This document shows, piece by piece, positions 1-6,192 of a stretch of 9,377 nt of DNA. How positions within the stretch are numbered: position 1 is the stretch's first letter; each line of letters opens with the position of its first letter. The stretch is from Cytophagales bacterium (GTDB lineage Bacteria; Bacteroidota; Bacteroidia; Cytophagales; Cyclobacteriaceae): contig DPSB01000267.1 in NCBI GenBank assembly GCA_003537495.1, forward strand, positions 1 to 9,377, given 5' to 3'. A model generated the notes under the pieces. It had not been told where the DNA came from. It saw only the letters and a program-made list of their open reading frames with translations, and ran no database searches. Made by a program: the position numbers and the translations under genes.

Positions 1-146
1 CGCCCGGTTTCATACTTATCACCCGCTGAACTTTTTTCTTCCGTATTGTCTGCCTGCTGTGCTTGTTGCATAGCTTCCTGCGCAACATGAATGCGGGCCT
101 CTGCGTAAGCGCAACATAAATCAAATAATGCTTTGCGGAGTTCCAT
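1..146 (-). CDS. Small Bacteroidota protein of the KSSAGDKYETGR family (often labelled 3-oxoacyl-ACP synthase), N-terminal part
   Basis: The minus strand from the ATG at 146 stays open to the window edge and encodes 48 residues beginning MELRKALFDLCCAYAEARI, followed by a Gln/Ala-rich helix and ending KSSAGDKYETG, with a partial Arg codon at the edge. This layout (helical N-terminus, then SSAGDKYETGR) is what I recall for a roughly 150-residue Bacteroidota family that pipelines often name 3-oxoacyl-ACP synthase. It shows no ketosynthase features, and part of it may resemble GreA/GreB, so that name is doubtful. The ATG shares one base with the TGA of the upstream LytTR regulator (TGATG), which implies translational coupling to the two-component operon. 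Function is unknown. The C-terminal two-thirds lies outside the window. Confidence 0.75.
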   Translation of the reverse strand, partial: MELRKALFDLCCAYAEARIHVAQEAMQQAQQADNTEEKSSAGDKYETG

Positions 147-883
147 CAAATACCCAGAATACTTTTCAATTTGGCATAACCGGTTTTACTAACCGGAATT
201 TGTTGGCCGCTTCGTAAAATTGCCAGATGCGTTTCTTTCTGATACGGTTCAATCTTGGTGATCTGACTGATATGCAAAATATACGATCGGTGTACACGCA
301 CAAACAGCTGGGCATCTAGTGTTTGTTCGTAGAATGACATAGTTTTGTTTTTCAGAAAGCTCCCTTCGGCTGTTACAATCTTCACAAAATCATCATCGGC
401 TTCCAGGTATTGAATTTCGTGTACGGGAATAATCTTAACCTTACTACCGGTTTTAACCACAATACGATTATTCTGTGCTGTTGATTGGGCCATTGTATCG
501 AGTAGCCCGGCAGTAGCCGGTGGCGTTTGTGTGGCTTTATCCAAAAACTTTTGTACGGCTTTCGCGAACCGGTCTTCCGATACCGGCTTCAATAAATAGT
601 CAATGGCATTAGCCTCAAAAGCTTTTAATGCAAACTCATCGAATGCTGTAATAAAAATTACGGCTGGCATGGGGCTTACCAGTTCCAACATTTCAAAACC
701 ATTGATCTTAGGCATTTGAATGTCAAGAAAAATCAAATCGGGTTGATGTTGCAGAATAGCCTTTACACCTTCAAAGCCATCGTTACATTCGTCTGTAATC
801 TGAATCTGCGGAAAGCGTATAAGATAACTTTTCAGAATCTCCCGACTCAAGGGTTCATCGTCAATTAAAATTGCTTTGATCAT
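146..883 (-). CDS. LytTR-family response regulator
   Basis: This 245-residue protein has a receiver domain (about 1-115) and a LytTR DNA-binding domain (about 140-245). In the receiver, the acidic pocket is D8-D9 (IDDEP), the phospho-acceptor is D54 (FLDIQMP), the switch Thr is T79 (FITAFDE) and the conserved Lys is K99 (LLKPVSE). The C-terminal half has the usual LytTR landmarks: IQYLEADDDFVKI, FVRVHRSYILH and a final QIPVSKTGYAKLK. Family knowledge: the partner kinase phosphorylates the Asp and the LytTR domain binds direct repeats in promoters. The ATG overlaps the kinase stop by 4 nt (ATGA at 880-883), so the two proteins form a cognate pair. The regulated genes cannot be told from the sequence; other genes in Bacteroidota with this design are general AlgR/LytR-type regulators. 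Confidence 0.96.
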   Translation of the reverse strand: MIKAILIDDEPLSREILKSYLIRFPQIQITDECNDGFEGVKAILQHQPDLIFLDIQMPKINGFEMLELVSPMPAVIFITAFDEFALKAFEANAIDYLLKPVSEDRFAKAVQKFLDKATQTPPATAGLLDTMAQSTAQNNRIVVKTGSKVKIIPVHEIQYLEADDDFVKIVTAEGSFLKNKTMSFYEQTLDAQLFVRVHRSYILHISQITKIEPYQKETHLAILRSGQQIPVSKTGYAKLKSILGI

Positions 884-1911
884 GGCCGCGGTGGAATTAT
901 CAAGTTTACGGTAAACATTTCGGGCGTGCGTTGGGTTTGCATTAAATCGTTGCGGGCATACAATAAGTATAACCTGCGTTGTAATCCACTCAAACCAAAA
1001 CCACTTCCGGTAGAAGGTTGCATATCGGCATCGAACGGATTGGTGATTTCTACCTGCATACCATTGTCAGTTTGTTTGGCAATTAGTTGAATGGTAATTT
1101 TTCCGGTAGTACCATACAATCCAAACTTGATGGCATTCTCCAATAACGGTTGCAACACCAATGTAGGAATACTAAAATCGTTAAGGGTATTATCCGCCTG
1201 AATGTTAATCTCTAAGCGGTGGCCAAACCTTACCTTTTCTATTGCGAGGTAAGTTTTAAGGTAATCCAATTCTTGTACAAACGTTATCCACGGTTCATCG
1301 GCCCGGCTTATAGTAAGTCGTAAAAAATCTGAAAGCTGCTGCACCATATCACGAGCCTGATCAGGCTTAAGCTGAATCAAGGCATTGATAGAGTTAAGAC
1401 TATTAAATAAAAAATGTGGTTGCAATTGCAACTGAAGCTTATGCAACTCTGCTTCGCGGGCTAACAGTCTTGTATCTGTTTCGCGGGCTTGTACCTCTGC
1501 AACATCGCGCCATCGCGAATAAAAAATAAATGCTACGCCTGTTGAAACTCCAATTACAAAGCCCATGGCCCACCGCACGGGCATGGATTGATTTAAGAAA
1601 TCAAGATAAGCCGGATCCGTTATTAATTGTGCAGTTGCCTGCTGAGCCAACCACTGCGAAAGAAATGCAAAGACCACCGCTGCACCTAAGGTAATTTGAA
1701 AAATACCAGTGCGGGGTATGTATCCGATAACTGCATACAACAGTACCACCGAACTTAGTGTAACCAAATTGAACAATGCCGAATCGGTAGCGGCTACCTC
1801 CCACCCTATTGTAAAGAAATAATGCAACCCTACAGCATACGCAGCCGTCCATAATAACACTGCGCCAACAAGCGGCAAGCGCGAAACAGATAGGTTTTTA
1901 GAAATAGTCAA
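880..1911 (-). CDS. LytS/YehU-type membrane sensor histidine kinase
   Basis: This 343-residue protein has about four hydrophobic segments (roughly residues 13-33, 47-67, 70-90 and 113-132), a helical linker, and a His_kinase (PF06580-type) plus ATPase unit. The phospho-acceptor is H166 in LQPHFLFNSLNSI, the N box is LQPLLENAIKFG (N259), and the G box is GSGFGLSGLQRRL (302-314). It has no obvious extracellular sensor domain, so the signal is probably sensed through the membrane segments. It is translationally coupled to the LytTR regulator downstream (4-nt overlap). The 5'-most start is TTG (complement of caa at 1909-1911); no ATG occurs in frame until M110, which is past the membrane region. 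TTG or another internal Leu/Val codon must therefore be the start. An in-frame stop lies at 1942-1944. Confidence 0.94.
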   Translation of the reverse strand: MTISKNLSVSRLPLVGAVLLWTAAYAVGLHYFFTIGWEVAATDSALFNLVTLSSVVLLYAVIGYIPRTGIFQITLGAAVVFAFLSQWLAQQATAQLITDPAYLDFLNQSMPVRWAMGFVIGVSTGVAFIFYSRWRDVAEVQARETDTRLLAREAELHKLQLQLQPHFLFNSLNSINALIQLKPDQARDMVQQLSDFLRLTISRADEPWITFVQELDYLKTYLAIEKVRFGHRLEINIQADNTLNDFSIPTLVLQPLLENAIKFGLYGTTGKITIQLIAKQTDNGMQVEITNPFDADMQPSTGSGFGLSGLQRRLYLLYARNDLMQTQRTPEMFTVNLIIPPRP

Positions 1912-1981
1912 GTATTGAATGTTATTATATGCGGAGGCAATTTAATCGCAATTCAATTATTTTTATAGAAACAAAACAGAA

Positions 1982-2240
1982 ATGAAACCAGACATCCGCA
2001 GCGATATTGTGGCCCGGTTTGAAGCGCATCAGCACGAATTGAAACAGGTAATCCGTAGCAGTGAAGAACCTGCTTGCGCGACATACGGCAATCTCCTCAC
2101 CAGCCAACAGGATGATTGTTTATAAATTAGAAGCAGCTTTTGATATAATGGTAGCGCATGAAAAAAGGCATTTTAAGCAGGCACAAGAAAATAAACCGTC
2201 TTCGGTTAAGCCGAAATGTGAAACCAACCATTTAACTTAG
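1982..2240 (+). pseudogene. DinB-like protein remnant, N-terminally truncated and frameshifted
   Basis: Two overlapping frames together read like the second half of a DinB/YfiT-type four-helix-bundle protein. The first frame (ATG 1982) gives MKPDIRSDIVARFEAHQHEL and then KQVIRSS. The second frame, entered near 2058-2066, gives KNLLARHTAISSPANRM, then IVYKLEAAFDIMVAHEKRHF and KQAQE, with the tail running to TAG at 2238-2240. The ISSP turn, the AHEKRH metal-ligand pattern (H codons at 2157 and 2169, HxxxH) and the following FKQAQ are what I expect of the DinB C-terminus. The span is 259 nt, one more than a multiple of three, so one inserted base or two lost bases would explain it. The usual N-terminal helices with the first metal His are absent, and an in-frame stop lies just upstream at 1943. 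I infer a decayed gene, though an assembly error could cause the frame change. Read separately, the pieces would be a 47-codon ORF (1982-2125) and an ORF starting at ATG 2112. Confidence 0.62.
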
Positions 2241-2244
2241 AAGC

Positions 2245-2580
2245 ATGATTAAGAACGCGCGGCTTATCCGGTTATTTACACAAAGTATTCTTGCGCTTAT
2301 CCTGTTGATAAGTCCGGTAAGTGGCCATGCGGGTTCGGTAATTTCTGCGCATCCAAAAATTCATACCGAGTGGGTTTCAACACACAAGTTAAGATCAGTT
2401 TCGGTTTGGCAGAAAAGGCAGCAGCCTAACCATTACGTTTCGCCTTGCTATCAATTAATTAATTTTTCTGTAGCGGTTAAACTAAAATCCAATCAAACTC
2501 AGTGGTTAAACCATTCGCAACCCCGCACACTTCTGCAAAAGACTATTCCGTTTGGCACGGAAGATGAATTAAGCGCGTAG
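2245..2580 (+). CDS. Small exported protein of unknown function
   Basis: I do not recognise this 111-residue protein. The N-terminus is a clear export signal: basic MIKNARLIRLF, then a hydrophobic stretch (about residues 12-25), then a possible cleavage site around SGHAG. The mature part is about 80 residues, polar, rich in Gln, Ser, Asn, His and Trp, with one Cys and no obvious motif, and it ends TEDELSA. The ATG lies 4 nt after the stop of the DinB remnant, so it may be read from the same transcript. A second small membrane protein follows 75 nt downstream. Base composition resembles the surroundings. The signal peptide makes a genuine gene likely, but it could also be a lineage-specific or decaying ORF. 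Confidence 0.6.
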   Translation: MIKNARLIRLFTQSILALILLISPVSGHAGSVISAHPKIHTEWVSTHKLRSVSVWQKRQQPNHYVSPCYQLINFSVAVKLKSNQTQWLNHSQPRTLLQKTIPFGTEDELSA

Positions 2581-2655
2581 CACTTTTACCTGCTCTCACC
2601 TGATCAGGATTTCAATCCATTTTTAAAATCATTAATCACCTTAACCGGTTTGATT

Positions 2656-2814
2656 ATGTCGCGCATTAAAAAAACTTTACGAGTTACGCTGCTCGCGTTT
2701 CTCCTTTTGCTGGCTTTGGCAGGAATTGGAATTCCGCCACCGAAACATTTGTTTGAGAAAAAAGAAGACACGATTGAGTTGGTGGAGAACGAAGAAGAAT
2801 CTGATAAGGATTAA
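2656..2814 (+). CDS. 52-residue single-pass membrane or exported peptide
   Basis: The ORF has an ATG at 2656 and a TAA at 2812-2814. It starts MSRIKKTLRVTLLAF, continues through a strong hydrophobic segment (about residues 9-26), then a GIGIPPPKH turn, and ends in a highly acidic tail (EKKED...ENEEESDKD). Basic N-terminus, one membrane helix, Pro turn and charged tail is a coherent design for a small inner-membrane protein with its tail in the periplasm, or an uncleaved signal anchor. I recall similar short GIGIPPP-type proteins in Cytophagales but cannot name a function. It follows the small exported protein at 2245 on the same strand and may be co-transcribed with it. Confidence 0.6.
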   Translation: MSRIKKTLRVTLLAFLLLLALAGIGIPPPKHLFEKKEDTIELVENEEESDKD

Positions 2815-3033
2815 TTTTTAACCACATAGGAGGCACATAGCTGCACTCAATGCTTCTTGCGACTTTGCGGTTTTTATAAAATTTTACTACAACGTTAAAC
2901 CTTATCCAACTACCCTTGTCTAATCGGGTTTCTTGTATACCATGCTCAACGAAATTGAAGAATTATTTTCCTATCGTATTAAACTTTTCTTGCAGCCCTA
3001 TCTCTAAGCTGCACAAACAAACTTAACACGACT
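2815..3033. other. Intergenic spacer with degenerate boilerplate repeat sequence
   Basis: This 219-nt spacer has no convincing gene. At about 2819-2876 it holds AACCACATAGGAGGCACATAG followed by CTTGCGACTTTGCGGTTTTTAT. Both halves look like degenerate versions of phrases that recur between genes in many Bacteroidota genomes (ACATAG and TTGCG...TTTGCGG types). The rest is AT-rich and should carry the promoter and leader of the lipoprotein gene at 3034, but I could not find a clear TAnnTTTG box. A 21-codon ORF (2942-3007) is not supported as a gene. Confidence 0.4.
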
Positions 3034-3885
3034 ATGAAAACAAAAACATTGCTGAACATGAAGAATCTGTTCTATGTACTAATCGCTGCCTTTATGTTTA
3101 CACTTGCAGCTTGTAACCAGGACGAAGCTCCGGATTTCTCATCGGAGGATACAGAAGATGCCTCGCTTGATGCTATTGAAGATGCCTACTTTGATGATGC
3201 CGATGACTTGGTGGGTGAAGCTTTCGCCAGCACAGAAGCTACTTCGAACGGTAAGAAAGCAACGGACGAAAGATTAACCTGCGCTACGATTACGTACGAA
3301 GGTAATGGCACATCTGGAACATTACGAATTGATTTTGGTGATGGCTGCACTGACCCCCGTGGTAACGTGCGCACGGGTGCGATAGTAGTAACACACTCTG
3401 GTGCATGGAATATTGCAGGTTCTTCTTGGTCAATCACATTTGAAGATTATACCATCAATGATTTTCAAATTGAAGGCAGCCGCACAGTAACCGTAGTGAG
3501 TTATACAGCAGAACTTTCCGTGTTTGATGTAGTGTTGGTGGGTGGCAGAGTAACCTGGCCTGATGGACGCGTAGCTACCCGCGAAGTAAATCGCAGACGC
3601 GAGCATGAGCGTAATGAAAACAACTTATTAGATCGTTTGATCATCTATGGCTCCGCACAAGGCACATTCAGAAACGGCCGTGGGTATTCTATTGAAATTC
3701 TGGAGCCACTTGTTTACACCAGAACCTGTGCTGCCGAAGGTGTATTCATTCCGGTAAGCGGTGTAAAATTTGTGACACACGGCTTGCGCGAATTGACCAT
3801 TGACTATGGCGATGGCACCTGCGATAACATGGTAACGCTTACAAATAAAAATGGCCGCACCAAGCAATATGAAGTGAAGAAATAA
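3034..3885 (+). CDS. Lipoprotein with two GDG-Cys units, function unknown
   Basis: This is a 283-residue exported lipoprotein. The signal runs to a lipobox LAAC with the lipidated Cys at C27. Next comes a very acidic linker (about residues 28-65, many Asp/Glu), then a predicted all-beta body. Two related units stand out: RIDFGDGCTDPRGN (98-111) and TIDYGDGTCDN (255-265), each preceded by a strand with its own Cys (C83 and C232). The four Cys could make two disulfides. A basic patch REVNRRREHERN lies at 183-194. This is a style of Bacteroidota outer-membrane lipoprotein that I have seen only as hypothetical. M9 (position 3058) is a possible alternative start, giving a shorter signal. It appears monocistronic and ends in a strong terminator. 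Confidence 0.88.
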   Translation: MKTKTLLNMKNLFYVLIAAFMFTLAACNQDEAPDFSSEDTEDASLDAIEDAYFDDADDLVGEAFASTEATSNGKKATDERLTCATITYEGNGTSGTLRIDFGDGCTDPRGNVRTGAIVVTHSGAWNIAGSSWSITFEDYTINDFQIEGSRTVTVVSYTAELSVFDVVLVGGRVTWPDGRVATREVNRRREHERNENNLLDRLIIYGSAQGTFRNGRGYSIEILEPLVYTRTCAAEGVFIPVSGVKFVTHGLRELTIDYGDGTCDNMVTLTNKNGRTKQYEVKK

Positions 3886-3905
3886 GAGGTGGTGTGGTTG
3901 AATAA

Positions 3906-3940
3906 AAAGTCCGCCTTGGGTTTAGGCGGACTTTCTTGTT
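3906..3940 (+). terminator. Rho-independent terminator of the GDG-Cys lipoprotein gene
   Basis: A perfect 11-bp stem, AAAGTCCGCCT (3906-3916) and AGGCGGACTTT (3924-3934), closes a 7-nt loop and is followed by the T-rich CTTGTTT. It lies 20 nt past the stop at 3885. The A-run on the left side could also give weak termination in the other direction. Confidence 0.88.
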
Positions 3941-3970
3941 TGAATCGAATTGTAAATTCTAATTATTTGG

Positions 3971-4003
3971 GTTCGACATTACAAATTATTACAAATGTCG
4001 AAC
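3971..4003. repeat. 10-bp perfect inverted repeat with AT-rich spacer
   Basis: GTTCGACATT (3971-3980) and AATGTCGAAC (3994-4003) are perfect inverted copies around a 13-nt AT-rich spacer. It sits 17 nt beyond the stop of the minus-strand lipoprotein at 4021. It may act as that gene's terminator, although no T-run follows on the minus strand, or it may be a protein-binding or insertion-junction site. Confidence 0.6.
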
Positions 4004-4020
4004 AGCTCTGGGCAACTGTG

Positions 4021-4563
4021 CTACTCGTAGTTCTGTTCGTCTTTTGAATTAGTAAAGACAAGGTGTCGTATTATGCGTCCTTTCGAATCGCAGTCAGCTC
4101 TTAACCAAGCTATAAAAGTCGCATTCTCTGAGTTAGTTAACTCTAATTTAAATGGAAATCCACTATCCGAAATTATTTTTAAGCTGGTCACACCTAGTCC
4201 AAGCAGTTTGGGTTTTACTTCCTCTAAATTAATTGGATTTTGAATGAATAAGTCAGTTAAGAATTTGTTACGGTCCATCTTATAAAATAATGAGTCACAA
4301 TCTGTCGTGTTAATTTTATCTATTTCTAACGAGAATCCCTTTCCTATTACATCATCTAAAAAAAAACCGTAAAAAGTCTTTAGCCCACTTTTATTGTCAT
4401 TCCCAAATGACCAATAACCACATGTATCCCAGATTGTATCGTACTCAGCTACGTTCATTTTGTTATGAAAGCTGAAGTCTTTGTCAAAGGGGTCGAAATT
4501 GTCATTGCTTGACTTACAAGCCCAAAAGGTCAATCCAAGAAATACAAACATTATGAGCTTCAT
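4021..4563 (-). CDS. Small lipoprotein of unknown function
   Basis: This 180-residue protein has a short lipoprotein signal (MKLIMFVFLGLTFWAC, lipidated Cys at C16, followed by KSSNDN). The mature part has no motif I recognise. It has mixed hydrophobic and acidic segments, several Phe/Trp/Tyr residues, and three further Cys (in DTCGYW, TTDCDS and RADCDS). The gene is visibly richer in A+T than its neighbours, with long A/T runs and many AAT/TTT/ATT codons. It stands alone on the minus strand between a terminator on one side and the ahcY terminator on the other. Together this suggests an acquired accessory gene of its own transcription unit. The ATG with an immediate signal peptide makes the start secure. 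The function is unknown. Confidence 0.82.
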   Translation of the reverse strand: MKLIMFVFLGLTFWACKSSNDNFDPFDKDFSFHNKMNVAEYDTIWDTCGYWSFGNDNKSGLKTFYGFFLDDVIGKGFSLEIDKINTTDCDSLFYKMDRNKFLTDLFIQNPINLEEVKPKLLGLGVTSLKIISDSGFPFKLELTNSENATFIAWLRADCDSKGRIIRHLVFTNSKDEQNYE

Positions 4564-4627
4564 AGTACTGCCGTCAACATTCGAATTTAATCAAATTGCG
4601 TATATTATTTTCTATTGAAGTGATTCC

Positions 4628-4660
4628 AAAAAAAATCCCGCAGCACCATGCCGCGGGATT
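4628..4660 (-). terminator. Rho-independent terminator of ahcY
   Basis: Read on the minus strand, AATCCCGCGGC, loop ATGGT, GCTGCGGGATT is followed by eight T (complement of 4628-4635, two of which pair in the stem base). The one imperfect pair (4642/4652) is a G-U wobble in the minus-strand RNA but an A-C mismatch in the plus-strand RNA. The hairpin therefore fits the ahcY transcript. Confidence 0.9.
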
Positions 4661-4684
4661 CCTCTCTATTTGCAAGCAGAGAGA

Positions 4685-4735
4685 ACCTCACCCCCTACCC
4701 CTTTCCATCCCGATAGCTATCGGGAGAGAGGGGAG
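4685..4735. repeat. Dispersed C-rich/G-rich hairpin repeat, copy 1
   Basis: ACCTCACCCCCTACCCC is followed by TTTCC, the palindrome at 4708-4725, and GAGAGGGGAG. It lies between the ahcY stop and the ahcY terminator. Copy 2 at 6875-6910 shares ACCTCACCCC, TRCCCCT and CGGGAGAG...GGGG. This is the CCTCACCCC...GGAGAGGGG type of intergenic element seen in many bacterial genomes. It is not an insertion sequence and has no coding capacity. Confidence 0.75.
4708..4725. repeat. 18-bp perfect palindrome TCCCGATAGCTATCGGGA
   Basis: TCCCGATAG and CTATCGGGA are perfect inverted halves with no spacer. The CCCGATAGCTATCGGG core is, from memory, a very frequent intergenic palindrome in Bacteroidota. Here it occupies the loop region of the larger C-rich/G-rich repeat, replacing the short TTCA loop of copy 2. 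Confidence 0.85.
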
Positions 4736-4748
4736 TTGGTTTAGTTTC

Positions 4749-6062
4749 TTAATACCTGTAATACTCAGGTTTAAACGGTCCTTTAACCGATACACCAATA
4801 TACTTGGCTTGTTCTGGTGTAAGCTCATCCAACTCAACACCAATTTTCTTCAAGTGCAAGCTGGCTACTTTTTCATCCAGATGTTTCGGCAGCATATACA
4901 CTTTGTTTTCGTACTTGCTGGTGTTGGTCCACAATTCAAGTTGCGCCAGCGTTTGGTTAGTAAATGAGTTGGACATTACAAACGAAGGGTGGCCCGTAGC
5001 ACAACCTAAGTTTACCAAACGACCTTCGGCCAACAGAATAATCTGGTTGCCACTTTTCAAAGTATATAAATCAACCTGTGGTTTTACTTCATCGCGGGTA
5101 GCATTTTTCTTTAACCAGGCTACATCAATTTCATTATCGAAGTGGCCAATGTTACACACAATGGTTTTGTCTTTCATCATTTCAAAATGACGGCCCAACA
5201 CTATACCAAAGTTACCAGTAGTCGTTACTACAATGTCGGCATCTTTAATGGCATTGTCCATCTTCTTCACTGCAAAGCCATCCATGGCAGCCTGCAACGC
5301 ACAGATCGGATCAATCTCGGTAACGATTACACGCGCACCGGCACCACGCAGCGAAGCGGCAGAACCTTTACCCACATCGCCATAACCGGCTACAACGGCA
5401 ACTTTACCAGCCATCATCACATCAGTTGCTCTGCGAATAGAGTCTACCAACGATTCCTTACAACCGTATTTGTTATCAAACTTTGATTTAGTAACAGAGT
5501 CGTTGATGTTGATAGCAGGCAACGGCAGTTTTCCATTTTGCTCACGCTCAATCAGACGGTGTACACCGGTTGTAGTTTCTTCCGAAATACCTTTAATACC
5601 TTTAACCAGTTCAGGATAACGATCCAACACCATGTTAGTTAAATCTCCACCATCATCCAAAATCATATTCAACGGCTGGCCACCTTCAAATGCAAAAAGT
5701 GTTTGTTCAATACACCAGTCAAACTCCTGCTCGTTCATTCCCTTCCAGGCATAAACCGGAATACCCGCTTTGGCAATGGCCGCAGCGGCATGGTCTTGCG
5801 TAGAGAAGATATTGCATGATGACCAGGTTACTTCAGCACCCAATTCAACCAGCGTTTCAATCAACACGGCAGTTTGAATAGTCATGTGCAAACAACCTGC
5901 AATGCGAGCGCCTTTTAACGGCTTCTGCTTTCCAAACTCTTCGCGGATGGCCATCAAGCCTGGCATTTCGGCCTCAGCCAGTTTAATTTCTTTACGGCCC
6001 CATTCGGCCAGACTAAGGTCTTTTACTTTAAATTTTGCCTTTTCGGATACGGTTGCAGACAT
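4749..6062 (-). CDS. ahcY: S-adenosylhomocysteine hydrolase (adenosylhomocysteinase)
   Basis: This enzyme reversibly splits S-adenosylhomocysteine to adenosine and homocysteine with bound NAD+, clearing the product inhibitor of methyltransferases in the cytosolic methionine cycle. The 437 residues are full length for the family. Catalytic residues by offset from the human enzyme are H59 (CLHMT), D137 (DDGGD), E162 (SEETTTG), K192 and D196 ([11 protein letters not shown]). The NAD-binding loop is GYGDVGKG (226-233), followed by the acidic ribose contact in TEIDP. The C-terminus [10 protein letters not shown] supplies the Lys and Tyr (K431, Y435) that reach the neighbouring subunit's NAD in the tetramer. 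It is monocistronic: a promoter candidate lies at 6104-6111 and a terminator at 4628-4660. It is divergent from the DsbA-family gene. Nothing is missing. Confidence 0.98.
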   Translation of the reverse strand: MSATVSEKAKFKVKDLSLAEWGRKEIKLAEAEMPGLMAIREEFGKQKPLKGARIAGCLHMTIQTAVLIETLVELGAEVTWSSCNIFSTQDHAAAAIAKAGIPVYAWKGMNEQEFDWCIEQTLFAFEGGQPLNMILDDGGDLTNMVLDRYPELVKGIKGISEETTTGVHRLIEREQNGKLPLPAININDSVTKSKFDNKYGCKESLVDSIRRATDVMMAGKVAVVAGYGDVGKGSAASLRGAGARVIVTEIDPICALQAAMDGFAVKKMDNAIKDADIVVTTTGNFGIVLGRHFEMMKDKTIVCNIGHFDNEIDVAWLKKNATRDEVKPQVDLYTLKSGNQIILLAEGRLVNLGCATGHPSFVMSNSFTNQTLAQLELWTNTSKYENKVYMLPKHLDEKVASLHLKKIGVELDELTPEQAKYIGVSVKGPFKPEYYRY

Positions 6063-6103
6063 ACGCTATGGTGTTTTTAGTGGTTTAATTAAATAAGAGG
6101 CAT

Positions 6104-6111
6104 CAAAGGTA
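6104..6111 (-). promoter_or_regulatory. Candidate Bacteroidota -7 box of ahcY
   Basis: On the minus strand the sequence is TACCTTTG, an exact match to the Bacteroidota -7 consensus TAnnTTTG. It would give a leader of roughly 35-40 nt before the ahcY ATG at 6062. I see no clear TTTG-type -33 box at the expected distance, so support is partial. Confidence 0.4.
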
Positions 6112-6192
6112 AAAGAAAGGGTTTAGATTACCATATTCTATAAGTAAAGGAACTAATTACCCACTGGTTTGTTTGAAGTTAAAAATTGATTC

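Noticed and set aside
1601..1852. 83-codon minus-strand ORF inside the histidine kinase
   Set aside because: It lies in another frame of a well-supported kinase gene and its translation is low-quality (Gly/Cys/Tyr rich) with no domain.
1925..2107. 60-codon minus-strand ORF opposite the DinB remnant
   Set aside because: The plus strand gives recognisable DinB motifs here; the minus translation has none.
2194..2215. Small hairpins AACCG/CGGTT and TTCGG/CCGAA at the end of the DinB remnant
   Set aside because: The stems are 5 bp, they compete with each other and no T-run follows, so a terminator is not supported.
2942..3007. 21-codon plus-strand ORF starting MLNEIEELFS
   Set aside because: It resembles a sigma-factor N-terminus only superficially and is too short to support.
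4596..5486. Plus-strand ORFs across the ahcY terminator and gene (4596-4967, 4804-5190, 5142-5486)
   Set aside because: They are antisense shadows of ahcY, whose catalytic motifs are intact on the minus strand.
6063..6192. SAH or SAM riboswitch upstream of ahcY
   Set aside because: The leader from the promoter candidate is only about 40 nt and I see no conserved riboswitch core or pseudoknot pairing.
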